This document shows, piece by piece, positions 56,069 to 63,785 of a stretch of DNA of 64,000 bases. The notes beneath the pieces were generated by a model. The model ran no database searches and had not been told where the DNA came from. It saw only the letters and a list, made by a program, of their open reading frames with translations. The first letter of the stretch is position 1. Each line of letters starts with the position of its first letter. The stretch is taken from the NCBI RefSeq assembly GCF_012848475.1, contig NZ_CP051666.1:395501-459500 (forward strand), written 5' to 3'. A program made the translations under genes and the position numbers. Source of the DNA: Marinobacterium sp. LSUCC0821 (GTDB lineage Bacteria; Pseudomonadota; Gammaproteobacteria; Pseudomonadales; Balneatricaceae).

Positions 56069-57217
56069 GTGAAGTATTTATCACGCCTAATAGCTATATG
56101 CTCTTTAGTTAGTTCCTTATTCTACCCCGTTCATGCAGACGTTGTGAAGCCCGCGCTGGTTGAGATCAGTGTATTCACGACTGAAGTTGTAGAGGTTGAA
56201 ATCCGCGCCAGTCTTGAGGCTTTGCTCACGGGTATCAATGGTAAATATCGCAATACAAAAGAAGCACCTAATTCGGATGAGTATGATTACTATCGCGAAA
56301 TGGAAGCGGTTGAACTTCGCGCGGCTTTTGAAGCCTTTGTGCCAACTCTACTAGAGGGTGTTGAGATCGCTTTTGATGGTAAGCCAGCAGCTCTTCACCT
56401 TAAGGATTTGGTTGTTCCAGAACCGGGTTACACCAAGGTGCCGCGCAATTCGGTGATTATTCTTGAAGGTTCTATTCCAAAGGGTACTAAATCACTGACT
56501 TGGTACTACCCAATGTCTTTTGGTGATCATGCAACCCGCGTCCGTCAGGTTGATGTAAATACAGAGGAGTATCACTGGTCCTCACACCAATGGGTGAAAG
56601 AGGATGTGCCTACCAAGCCATATAAGCTGGATGCGGTTTTTGCCAAACCTACTATTGGAGAGGTAATTCAAACTTACACGGTGAGTGGCTATCAGCACAT
56701 CTTACCTATGGGGCTGGATCACATTCTCTTTATATTGGGTATTTTCTTACTAAGCCCGCGCCTAAAGCCAATCCTCCTGCAGGTGACCATGTTTACTGTG
56801 GCCCACTCAATTACGTTAGCGTTGGGGATGTATGGTTTAGTCGAAGTTTCACCTCGTATAGTGGAGCCGTTGATCGCGCTTTCAATAGCATTTGTCGCTA
56901 TCGAGAACATCTTCTTTACTAAGATTAACCCTTTCCGTTTACCGATTGTCTTTGGTTTCGGTCTATTACATGGCCTAGGTTTTGCCTCGGTTTTGACCGA
57001 GTTTGGTATGCCGACCGATGACTTCTTGGCAGCGCTGCTCGCGTTTAACGTGGGTGTAGAGTTGGGTCAAATCACAATCGTTTTAGCTGCCTTCTTTGGT
57101 GTTGCTATTTGGTTTAAATCACAAGATAAGTATCATCGTTTTGTGGTGGTGCCAGCATCGCTTCTGATCGCTGCAACCGGTCTTTTCTGGTTTGTAGATC
57201 GCCTAGCGATTTTTTAA
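56069..57217 (+). CDS. HupE/UreJ-like membrane protein
   Basis: 382 residues starting at GTG (AGAGG upstream). Signal peptide (~24) and a ~180-residue periplasmic domain, followed by six to seven helices in a HupE/UreJ_2-type membrane domain: GLDHILFILGIFLL, VAHSITLALG, FGFGLLHGLGFASVL, GVELGQI. HupE and UreJ import nickel; this extended branch has unknown substrates. Its head-to-head position with soxB, a dimanganese enzyme, suggests a metal-supply role, which is inference. Confidence 0.85.
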   Translation: MKYLSRLIAICSLVSSLFYPVHADVVKPALVEISVFTTEVVEVEIRASLEALLTGINGKYRNTKEAPNSDEYDYYREMEAVELRAAFEAFVPTLLEGVEIAFDGKPAALHLKDLVVPEPGYTKVPRNSVIILEGSIPKGTKSLTWYYPMSFGDHATRVRQVDVNTEEYHWSSHQWVKEDVPTKPYKLDAVFAKPTIGEVIQTYTVSGYQHILPMGLDHILFILGIFLLSPRLKPILLQVTMFTVAHSITLALGMYGLVEVSPRIVEPLIALSIAFVAIENIFFTKINPFRLPIVFGFGLLHGLGFASVLTEFGMPTDDFLAALLAFNVGVELGQITIVLAAFFGVAIWFKSQDKYHRFVVVPASLLIAATGLFWFVDRLAIF

Positions 57218-57229
57218 TGCTTAATAATA

Positions 57230-57300
57230 TGGTCGGCGTCCCTTCGGGAAACCTCCTACAGAGTACTTTGTAGGAACCTCCTTGAAGAGGCGGTGATACG
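57230..57300. repeat. REP-like inverted repeats
   Basis: GGAAACCTCCTACAG and TGTAGGAACCTCC-type arms pair around 57250-57282. Same family as 27966-28035. Confidence 0.6.
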
Positions 57301-57309
57301 CAGATGAGC

Positions 57310-57345
57310 GGGGTCAAAGTAGTCTAATAAGACTACTCTGACCCC
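57310..57345. repeat. 36-bp REP-like palindrome, copy 3 (reversed)
   Basis: Same element as at 10152 and 10674 but inverted (loop AATA) and with one arm mismatch. It ends 14 bp before the epmC start codon. Confidence 0.9.
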
Positions 57346-57359
57346 GATGTGGAATATTG

Positions 57360-57908
57360 ATGGATCAAGACCCTCAAGTTGATCGCCTAATAGAAATATT
57401 CGATGGGCTCTTTAAGGATTCACTCAACACTGTGCTTGTGCGCGGTGAGGGAGAGCCTATCTATCTTCCGGCTGATGCAGAGCATCCGCACCATCGCGTT
57501 ATCTTTGCTCACGGCTTCTTTGCTAGTGCTCTGCATGAGATTGCCCACTGGTGTGTCGCAGGTCCTGAGCGTCGTCTACTTGAAGACTTTGGTTACTGGT
57601 ACAAACCTGATGGGCGCACTGAAAAAGAGCAAGATGAGTTTGAGCGGGTAGAGGTCTCACCACAAGCTTATGAGTGGATTCTAACGGTATCTGCGGGTCG
57701 TAAATTCCACTTCAGCGCAGATAATCTCTCCCAAGGTTTAGGGGCATCAGAGAGCTTCAAAGAGTCTGTGGTTTCTAGAGCGCGTCATGTGCTGGTCTAT
57801 GGAATGAACGCACGTCTTAGCGCGCTCAGCGAAGCGCTTAGAAATGAGTATCAACAGCCGCCACTCAATATCGATCAATTTACCCTGGAGCCTGGGTGCG
57901 TAAGTTAG
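57360..57908 (+). CDS. epmC: Elongation factor P hydroxylase EpmC
   Basis: 182 residues from ATG 57360 (a TTG three bases earlier is in frame). Contains the family's metal-binding ALHEIAHWCVAGPERR (~60-75) and a further Glu/His set. EpmC hydroxylates the lysyl-modified Lys of EF-P. epmA and epmB are not in the window. Overlaps the next gene by 13 bp. Confidence 0.92.
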   Translation: MDQDPQVDRLIEIFDGLFKDSLNTVLVRGEGEPIYLPADAEHPHHRVIFAHGFFASALHEIAHWCVAGPERRLLEDFGYWYKPDGRTEKEQDEFERVEVSPQAYEWILTVSAGRKFHFSADNLSQGLGASESFKESVVSRARHVLVYGMNARLSALSEALRNEYQQPPLNIDQFTLEPGCVS

Positions 57909-58408
57909 CTATCAATGCCACTCCCTGGCAGCTAATCTCCTCTGGAGAAAGCTGGGCCCTATCAGAGTGCGCCAATTCCCACTTTAACTACCTTTCGCTA
58001 ACGATTGAAGATCGACACTACCTCTATGCTGAGGGTCAGATTGAGTTTGGCCAGGATGAACGAGGCGTCTGGGTGTTGGGTGTCTTTGATAGTAGTGAGC
58101 AGATTCAGATGTTTCTCGCATTGCATACCGATAACCCGCTGAAGGTGCCTGCGCTTCGAATTGAGAGTGGCTGGCCCGCAGTGCAGTACAATGAAGGTGA
58201 GTTAGAGAGTTACCCGACTTATCAGGGTGTTTATCGTGTCGGGTTTAAATCGTACCGAGTAACACCAACAGAATCAGGCACGCTTCTGGTTGAATATATT
58301 GATGGCTATAAAGCGGAGTTGCTAGGGGAGTGTGACGGGGAGGTTGAAGCTTGTTTGAAGGTTTACAGCCACTTCGACGCACGTACCCGTGGCTGTAAAA
58401 TGTGTTGA
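57896..58408 (+). CDS. Hypothetical protein, translationally coupled to epmC
   Basis: 170 residues from a GTG inside the epmC tail. Two beta-rich stretches (YLYAEGQIEF..., VYRVGFKSYRVTP...) and a CKMC end; no family recognised. Coupling by 13-bp overlap supports expression but not function. A shorter start is possible. Confidence 0.6.
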   Translation: MRKLAINATPWQLISSGESWALSECANSHFNYLSLTIEDRHYLYAEGQIEFGQDERGVWVLGVFDSSEQIQMFLALHTDNPLKVPALRIESGWPAVQYNEGELESYPTYQGVYRVGFKSYRVTPTESGTLLVEYIDGYKAELLGECDGEVEACLKVYSHFDARTRGCKMC

Positions 58409-58429
58409 GAATAATCCAGTTAAAACCGA

Positions 58430-58915
58430 TTAGTTGTGCTTCATCTCGCCATGTTTCATATCTGAATGCCCATCGTTATGGCCAGCCATCTTCTGCATGC
58501 CTGGTTTCATCACCTCTTTAACAGGAACACTAAGCTGCTGGCTGCTGCCGTCACTAAAGTTCAGTTTAAGATCGATATCCTGCCCCAGCGTTAGATTCTG
58601 TTTAAGGTTGATAAACATCACATGCAAGCTGCCTGGTTGAAGAACGGTGGTCTCATTGGCAGGTAACTCAATGGCTGGGATCTTACGCATACGCATCACC
58701 TCACCATCTTTGATGTGCGTGTGCAGCTCTACAACCTCAGAGATAGAAGATTCAGCGGAAACGACTTTAAGGTCTGATCCGGTGTTTTTGATATTCATGA
58801 ATGCCCCTGTCATCTTCTGACCTGGTGGCACCAAACGCACGCGTTGATCGCTAATTTCGATATCCGCTTGCGCCATACTTGATAGAAGTAGCGATGCGAT
58901 AAGTACTCTTTTCAT
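58430..58915 (-). CDS. PCu(A)C copper chaperone
   Basis: 161 residues with a signal peptide (~17) and the PCuAC motif spacing: ELHTHIKDGEVMRMRKIP and LHVMFINL. The tail is His/Met-rich (MQKMAGHNDGHSDMKHGEM), which may bind additional copper. It delivers Cu(I) to the CuA/CuB sites of cytochrome oxidase in the periplasm. Ends 22 bp beyond the convergent hypothetical gene, with 24 bp to the Sco gene. Confidence 0.92.
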   Translation of the reverse strand: MKRVLIASLLLSSMAQADIEISDQRVRLVPPGQKMTGAFMNIKNTGSDLKVVSAESSISEVVELHTHIKDGEVMRMRKIPAIELPANETTVLQPGSLHVMFINLKQNLTLGQDIDLKLNFSDGSSQQLSVPVKEVMKPGMQKMAGHNDGHSDMKHGEMKHN

Positions 58916-58939
58916 GATAACTCCAAGTTATAAAGCTAA

Positions 58940-59536
58940 TTATTTCAGGTAACTCTTAATCTTTTCAGCAAGCAGGGCGGGGTCGTTATTGTGTGGCACA
59001 GACTCGACCATTGCTCCCTGCTGGTTGATTAGGTAAATGCGAGAGGAGTGGTCAACGGTGTACTCCATTGCAGACTCCTCCTGTTTAACGAAGCGGTAGT
59101 AGGCGCCGTACTTCTCAATTGCGTCATCGATCTGTTCACGGCTACCAGTTGCGCCAATGATCTTTGGCGAGAAGAAGGTGGAATAAGTTTTAAGATGTGC
59201 AAGCGAGTCACGCTCTGGATCGACACTCACAAAAATGCCCTGAATTTTGCCAAGCTCTTCATCGCTTAGCGCTTTAAATGCAAACTTCATACTTGTTAGC
59301 GAAGTGGGGCAGATATCAGGGCAAGAGGTATAGCCGAAGTAGAGGAGAACAAGCTTGCCTTTGAAGTCTGCAAGTTTGATCTCACCATCCGCAGTGTTGA
59401 AGGTGAAATCGCCTCCGAGCTGACGAGGCGCTAGCGACCGACTCTCTGGTTTGAAAAGAGCAATTAAAGCCACCGTCACAACGAGCAGAATGACTACTCC
59501 AATAGTCTTTTTATTCACGTTGTTATTCCGCGTCAA
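58940..59536 (-). CDS. Sco1/SenC/PrrC-type copper/redox protein
   Basis: 198 residues: N-terminal membrane anchor (~11-27), then the thioredoxin-like fold with CuA motif YFGYTSCPDICPTSL and the metal-ligand His in TVDHSSRIYLI. Assists CuA assembly together with PCuAC. Overlaps the upstream gene by 14 bp. Confidence 0.94.
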   Translation of the reverse strand: MTRNNNVNKKTIGVVILLVVTVALIALFKPESRSLAPRQLGGDFTFNTADGEIKLADFKGKLVLLYFGYTSCPDICPTSLTSMKFAFKALSDEELGKIQGIFVSVDPERDSLAHLKTYSTFFSPKIIGATGSREQIDDAIEKYGAYYRFVKQEESAMEYTVDHSSRIYLINQQGAMVESVPHNNDPALLAEKIKSYLK

Positions 59537-59963
59537 AGGTTAAATCTAGAAACAGGGGCTCGCCCTGGGACTGTTCGATAATCACTCGGGCTAACCAGCG
59601 CATCTTTCCAGTTGAGCATACGGCTAGCTCTGTTGTTCCTTGCCAGCCATTTCCTATATCAGTTAACTCAAACTGATTAACACCCATATACATATCTACA
59701 CCCTGCAGATCGACCCAAACTTTCGTAATGTTCGTATTAGACGCTGCTAGCTCAAGTGTCATGGGCTGCAGGGCTCTTGCAGGCATAGGTCCGAAACTGA
59801 CCTGATAACTGTGTTGAGCAAGCGTTAATTGGCAGTTGCCACTATCGATTGCACAACTAGCGGTTGTACCGGTGCTGGACTTATTTAGAGACCAAAAAGA
59901 CAAAGCTGCGATGCTCACTAGGAGTATCGCCAAGGTTGCCAAGATTTTTAGTCGTTGATTCAT
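59523..59963 (-). CDS. Small anchored protein of the copper-delivery operon
   Basis: 146 residues from ATG 59963 (a longer start at 60020 adds no homologous sequence). One membrane helix (~7-24) and a periplasmic beta domain with CAIDSGNC, GVDMYMGVN and AVCSTGKMRW; the MxM and Met/Cys motifs are compatible with Cu(I) binding. Not assigned to a named family. Immediately precedes sco with a 14-bp overlap, so it should work with it. Confidence 0.65.
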   Translation of the reverse strand: MNQRLKILATLAILLVSIAALSFWSLNKSSTGTTASCAIDSGNCQLTLAQHSYQVSFGPMPARALQPMTLELAASNTNITKVWVDLQGVDMYMGVNQFELTDIGNGWQGTTELAVCSTGKMRWLARVIIEQSQGEPLFLDLTFDAE

Positions 59964-60069
59964 AACTGAATTCTCGCATATTAGAGATGTTGAATGAATG
60001 AGCTTTACATTTCTTAACACTTCTTCGGGTATAATTATTGATCTCGATTAACCCTACTGGATTGGTTCA

Positions 60070-61227
60070 ATGCGCAATTCGCGTTTAACGATTATTGCTG
60101 ATGAAAACATGCCGAGTGTTGAGCCACTTTTCGATGATTTTGGAAAGGTGGTTCGAGTTTCTGGTAGGGACCTTAGTGCCGAACAACTAATTGAAGCGGA
60201 TCTTCTGCTTGTTCGATCAGTGACCAACGTCAATGAGGCGCTGTTAAGTCAGGCAAAAAATCTTAAGTTTGTCGGTACTGCAACGATTGGAATGGACCAT
60301 CTGGATACTGCCTACCTAGACAATAGGCAGATCGCATACTCGAATGCAGCAGGTTGTAATGCCGACTCTGTGGTTGATTATGCATTGGCTGCCATCTACC
60401 GCGAAGCAGCCATACGCAAGGTCGACCCGAAAACTCTCAGTTATGGCGTTATCGGTGCAGGTAATGTCGGCGGCCGGCTAGTTGCTAGGCTGGAGGCGTT
60501 GGGTGTTAACGTTCTAGTCTCTGATCCGCCTAAAGTGAAGCGCATTCCAAGTTTTATCGATACACCGTTGGATGAGCTGCTGCAAAAATCAGACGTGGTT
60601 TGTTGTCACCTTCCTTTGACTAAAGCGGGGGCACATCCTACCTATCATCTCCTATCTGAAACGGAGTTGGCCTACCTGAAACCAGATGCCATCTTCCTTA
60701 ATGCTGGGCGTGGTCCAACAGTTGATGGCGAGGCGCTTAAAGCAATTTCACATAAGCAGCCAGACATGACGCTACTCCTCGATGTTTGGGAGTTTGAGCC
60801 GGAAGTCGATTTGCCACTGGCTGCACGTGCAAGTTTGGCAACGCCACATATCGCAGGCTACAGCTTGGAAGGGAAGTTGCGTGGAACGTTCATGCTGTAT
60901 CAGCAGTTTACAGAGTACCTGGGTGCAATGGCTGGAAAGCAGTTCTCCTCCATTTTACCTCTGCCAGAAAAGCCAATATTGGTGCTTGATGACACCTCAA
61001 CCGCGCTAGATGTTATCAACTTTCTCTACAACTACGATGCCGATGATATGCGTTTTAGAGATTCACTCTCTACCGATACAGCGCTACAGCGTAAGCAGTT
61101 TGATCTGCTGCGTAAAACCTATCCAGTTAGACGTGAATTCTCATCACTTACCCTTACCGGTGTCGTGAATGATTCACTGCGCCATGAATTACATGCCTTA
61201 GGTTTTAACGTTGAGGTAAAGCATTGA
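60070..61227 (+). CDS. pdxB: 4-phosphoerythronate dehydrogenase
   Basis: 385 residues. PdxB hallmark start IADENMPSVEPLFDDFGKVVRVSGRDL, Rossmann motif GVIGAGNVGGRLVARL (~131-146), a catalytic-type Arg/Glu/His set with PHIAGYSLEGKLRGT, and the C-terminal PdxB dimerisation domain. NAD-dependent step of pyridoxal-5'-phosphate synthesis. Stop overlaps the next start (TGATG). Confidence 0.94.
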   Translation: MRNSRLTIIADENMPSVEPLFDDFGKVVRVSGRDLSAEQLIEADLLLVRSVTNVNEALLSQAKNLKFVGTATIGMDHLDTAYLDNRQIAYSNAAGCNADSVVDYALAAIYREAAIRKVDPKTLSYGVIGAGNVGGRLVARLEALGVNVLVSDPPKVKRIPSFIDTPLDELLQKSDVVCCHLPLTKAGAHPTYHLLSETELAYLKPDAIFLNAGRGPTVDGEALKAISHKQPDMTLLLDVWEFEPEVDLPLAARASLATPHIAGYSLEGKLRGTFMLYQQFTEYLGAMAGKQFSSILPLPEKPILVLDDTSTALDVINFLYNYDADDMRFRDSLSTDTALQRKQFDLLRKTYPVRREFSSLTLTGVVNDSLRHELHALGFNVEVKH

Positions 61228-62333
61228 TGTTTCGTTTGGGCGTCCTTGTTAATCCCTACGCAGGCTTGGGTGGTAGTGTCGCCTTAAAAGGGAGTGATGG
61301 TGCCGAGATCCGTGATGAGGCGCTTAAGCGTGGTGCAAAACCGATGGCGCCAACTCGTATGACGCAGGCTATTGCTGCCATCAACACTCAAGAGATCGCT
61401 TTCTATACCTGGGGCGGTGATATGGGCGAGAACTCAGTAAAAGAGGCGGGGTTCGAATCAACTGTCGTGGGTGCACCAGATAACTGGCCCACTTCAGCAG
61501 AAGATACCCTAAAGGCAGCTAAAGCACTTGCAGAGCAGGGCGTTGATCTGATTCTGTTTGCGGGTGGTGATGGTACAGCACGCAATATCTTCGAAGCCTT
61601 GGGCGGCTCTTTACCGGTGTTGGGTGTGCCTGCTGGGGTCAAAATTCACTCGGGTGTCTACACTCTTACCCCTACAGCTGCAGGGCAACTTATTACAGAG
61701 CTTGTTGAAGGCAAACTTGTTCGGATGGAGCAGGCCGAGGTGCGAGATATTGATGAGCAGGCCTTTAGAGAGGGGCGTGTTCGTGCACAATACTACGGAG
61801 AGCTTTTGGTTCCTGCAGAGCATCAGTATGTCCAAGCGGTTAAAAACGGCGGTAAAGAGGTTGAGGAGTTGGTTCTCGATGATATTGCCGCAGACTTCAT
61901 TGAGCATATAGAGCCAGAAACCTTCTATGTTATGGGGTCAGGTACTACGGTCGCCGCTATTATGGAACAGATGGGACTGCCTAATACCTTGTTGGGTACT
62001 GATCTGATGAGAGATGGTGAACTAGTAGCTAGCGATTGTAGCGGTCAGCAGCTTCTAGAGTTGATTGGTTCTGCGCCTTTCAAAGTGGTTATTACCCCAA
62101 TCGGTGGTCAGGGCCATCTACTGGGGCGAGGCAATCAGCAATTAACCCCCGCACTCGTAAAGCAGATAGGCCTTCAAGGGCTCTACGTCGTTGCGACACG
62201 CTCTAAGCTGTTGGAGTTAAATGGTAAGCCGTTGGTGGTTGACACTGGCGACCCAGAGTTGGATCGCCAGTTGCAAGGCGTGGTGACTGTTCACACCGGA
62301 TATCGCGACGCAGTGTTATACCGCGTCACTTAA
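61227..62333 (+). CDS. ATP-NAD kinase family protein
   Basis: 368 residues from ATG 61227 (TTG at 61224 is also in frame). Nucleotide motif FAGGDGTARNIFEAL, GVPAGVKIHSGVY and GSGTTVAAIM; the N-terminal NPYAGLGGSVALKGSDG is typical of this AcoX/NAD-kinase-like subgroup. Kinase activity on NAD is not certain for the subgroup. Coupled to pdxB by a 1-bp overlap. Confidence 0.85.
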   Translation: MFRLGVLVNPYAGLGGSVALKGSDGAEIRDEALKRGAKPMAPTRMTQAIAAINTQEIAFYTWGGDMGENSVKEAGFESTVVGAPDNWPTSAEDTLKAAKALAEQGVDLILFAGGDGTARNIFEALGGSLPVLGVPAGVKIHSGVYTLTPTAAGQLITELVEGKLVRMEQAEVRDIDEQAFREGRVRAQYYGELLVPAEHQYVQAVKNGGKEVEELVLDDIAADFIEHIEPETFYVMGSGTTVAAIMEQMGLPNTLLGTDLMRDGELVASDCSGQQLLELIGSAPFKVVITPIGGQGHLLGRGNQQLTPALVKQIGLQGLYVVATRSKLLELNGKPLVVDTGDPELDRQLQGVVTVHTGYRDAVLYRVT

Positions 62334-62341
62334 TCATGAGA

Positions 62342-62367
62342 AGGCGCGCTTAATTAGCGGCGCGCCT
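62342..62367. repeat. GC-rich inverted repeat between convergent genes
   Basis: AGGCGCGC / GCGCGCCT around a ten-base loop containing the htpX stop codon. No U-tract. It could act as a shared transcript end. Confidence 0.45.
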
Positions 62368-63250
62368 GAAGTGCAGCGATACGCTCATCTAGCGGTGGGT
62401 GGCTAGAGAAGAGCTCCATAAAGCCCTGTTTCTTAATGCTGCTAATACCAAACGCAGTTAACTGACCTTCAAGCTCACCCTCTTGGTGCGCCATCGATTC
62501 AGCCTTCAAACGCTGGAGTGCGCCAATCATACCCGCAGTACTAGCAAGCGATGCGCCCGCTTCATCTGCACGGAATTCACGGCGACGTGAGAACCAAGCG
62601 ACAATAATCGATGCAAGCACACCAAAGATAATCTCAGCTACAAATGTCGCGATGTAGAAACCGATTCCCACACCACCTGAGTTGTTATCGCCACGACGAA
62701 GGAAGCTATCTACTGCGTAGCCGACAATACGTGCTAGGAACATGACGAAGGTGTTGATGACGCCTTGAATAAGGGTGAGCGTAATCATATCGCCGTTTGC
62801 AACGTGGCCGATCTCGTGCGCTAACACAGCCTTAATCTCTTCTGGCTTAAAGCGAGTAAGTAGACCGGTGCTGACTGCAACGAGTGCGTTGTTTCGGTTC
62901 CAACCCGTAGCAAAAGCGTTAGAAGCGTGTGATGGGAATACGCCAACATCAGGCATACCAATGCCCGCTTTGTTAGCGAGTTCTTGAACAGTTTCTACTA
63001 ACCAGCGCTCTTCAGCGGAGCTTGGCTGTTCGATGATTTGAGTTTTCGTCGACATCTTCGCCATCCACTTAGAGAGGAATAGCGAAACGAATGCACCTGC
63101 AAAACCGAAGACCGCACAGAAGGCGAGTAGGGCGTTTAGATCTAGGCCATTCGCGGTGAGGTATGAACCCACACCTAAGATGTTAAGGGTTAAGCTGGCA
63201 ACCAGAATGATTGCAAGGTTAGTTCCCAGGAAAAGCAGAATTCGCATCAT
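62354..63250 (-). CDS. htpX: Membrane zinc protease HtpX
   Basis: 298 residues. Two N-terminal membrane helices (~4-25, 38-58), catalytic motif HEIGH at 145-149 with the third zinc ligand Glu in REFRADEAGA (~222), and further helices around 155-175 and 195-218. An inner-membrane quality-control protease, a member of the heat/envelope-stress response in E. coli. Its ribosome site lies in a long hairpin (63253-63300). Confidence 0.95.
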   Translation of the reverse strand: MMRILLFLGTNLAIILVASLTLNILGVGSYLTANGLDLNALLAFCAVFGFAGAFVSLFLSKWMAKMSTKTQIIEQPSSAEERWLVETVQELANKAGIGMPDVGVFPSHASNAFATGWNRNNALVAVSTGLLTRFKPEEIKAVLAHEIGHVANGDMITLTLIQGVINTFVMFLARIVGYAVDSFLRRGDNNSGGVGIGFYIATFVAEIIFGVLASIIVAWFSRRREFRADEAGASLASTAGMIGALQRLKAESMAHQEGELEGQLTAFGISSIKKQGFMELFSSHPPLDERIAALQARR

Positions 63251-63252
63251 GT

Positions 63253-63300
63253 AAGAGCGTCCTCAATTATTGATATTACTCTAATAATTGTGGCGCTCTT
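63253..63300 (-). promoter_or_regulatory. htpX leader hairpin masking the ribosome site (RNA-thermometer candidate)
   Basis: On the reverse strand the leader arm AAGAGCGCCACAATTATT pairs with AATAATTGAGGACGCTCTT: 7 bp, a bulged A, 2 bp, an A-A mismatch, 8 bp, with an 11-base loop. The GAGGA ribosome site is in the second arm and the ATG follows two bases after the stem. There is no U-tract, so it is not a terminator. The mismatch and bulge next to the ribosome site are the kind of weak point seen in temperature-sensing leaders. Confidence 0.5.
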
Positions 63301-63315
63301 AGCTGAATTCAACCT

Positions 63316-63684
63316 TTAAAGATTTACAACGCGTGCTTCGATTGCATCGCGAATTTCGTTGTAAGAGTCTAGGTTTTCAGGGGCGAAGTAGAACTTGTAG
63401 TAAACCTTTTCACGTACGCGGTTAACGCCAGGAACACTATCAGGACCTGATGATGCGTAGGTGTGTGTCATCTGTAGGTGGATGACTAACGTACCCTGAG
63501 GTTGGGTAAACCCACGGCCAGAAAGGTCAACACGCTCGCGTGGATCGTGTTGCGAGTAGAAAGAGATCTCGCCAATGTGTGCCATGTTGATAAGGAAGTT
63601 AGAGGTAACATCAATTACTAACTTCTTATCCATGCCGTTGTGGTTCATCTGAATGCCACGGTCTTTTTTGATCTTAAGAAACAT
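63316..63684 (-). CDS. Hypothetical protein
   Basis: 122 residues with a very good ribosome site (AAGGAG, five to six bases before ATG). Mostly beta strands (LVIDVTSNFL, GTLVIHLQMTH, KVYYKFYFAPE); no signal peptide or known motif. It is upstream of htpX in the same direction with 65 bp between, so co-transcription is possible. Confidence 0.7.
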   Translation of the reverse strand: MFLKIKKDRGIQMNHNGMDKKLVIDVTSNFLINMAHIGEISFYSQHDPRERVDLSGRGFTQPQGTLVIHLQMTHTYASSGPDSVPGVNRVREKVYYKFYFAPENLDSYNEIRDAIEARVVNL

Positions 63685-63749
63685 ATGCTCTCCTTAATGT
63701 TTCGTCAGGCTGTATCTTATGTGCCACCTTAAACAGATTAGGTGACATT

Positions 63750-63783
63750 AAAACGACAAGCCCCGTCATAGGACAGGGCTTGA
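63750..63783 (-). terminator. Probable terminator of the aminotransferase gene
   Basis: Reverse strand: CAAGCCC...GGGCTTG with an inner GTC/GAC pair, followed by TCGTTTT, three bases after the stop codon. The U-tract is short. Confidence 0.55.
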
Positions 63784-63785
63784 GA

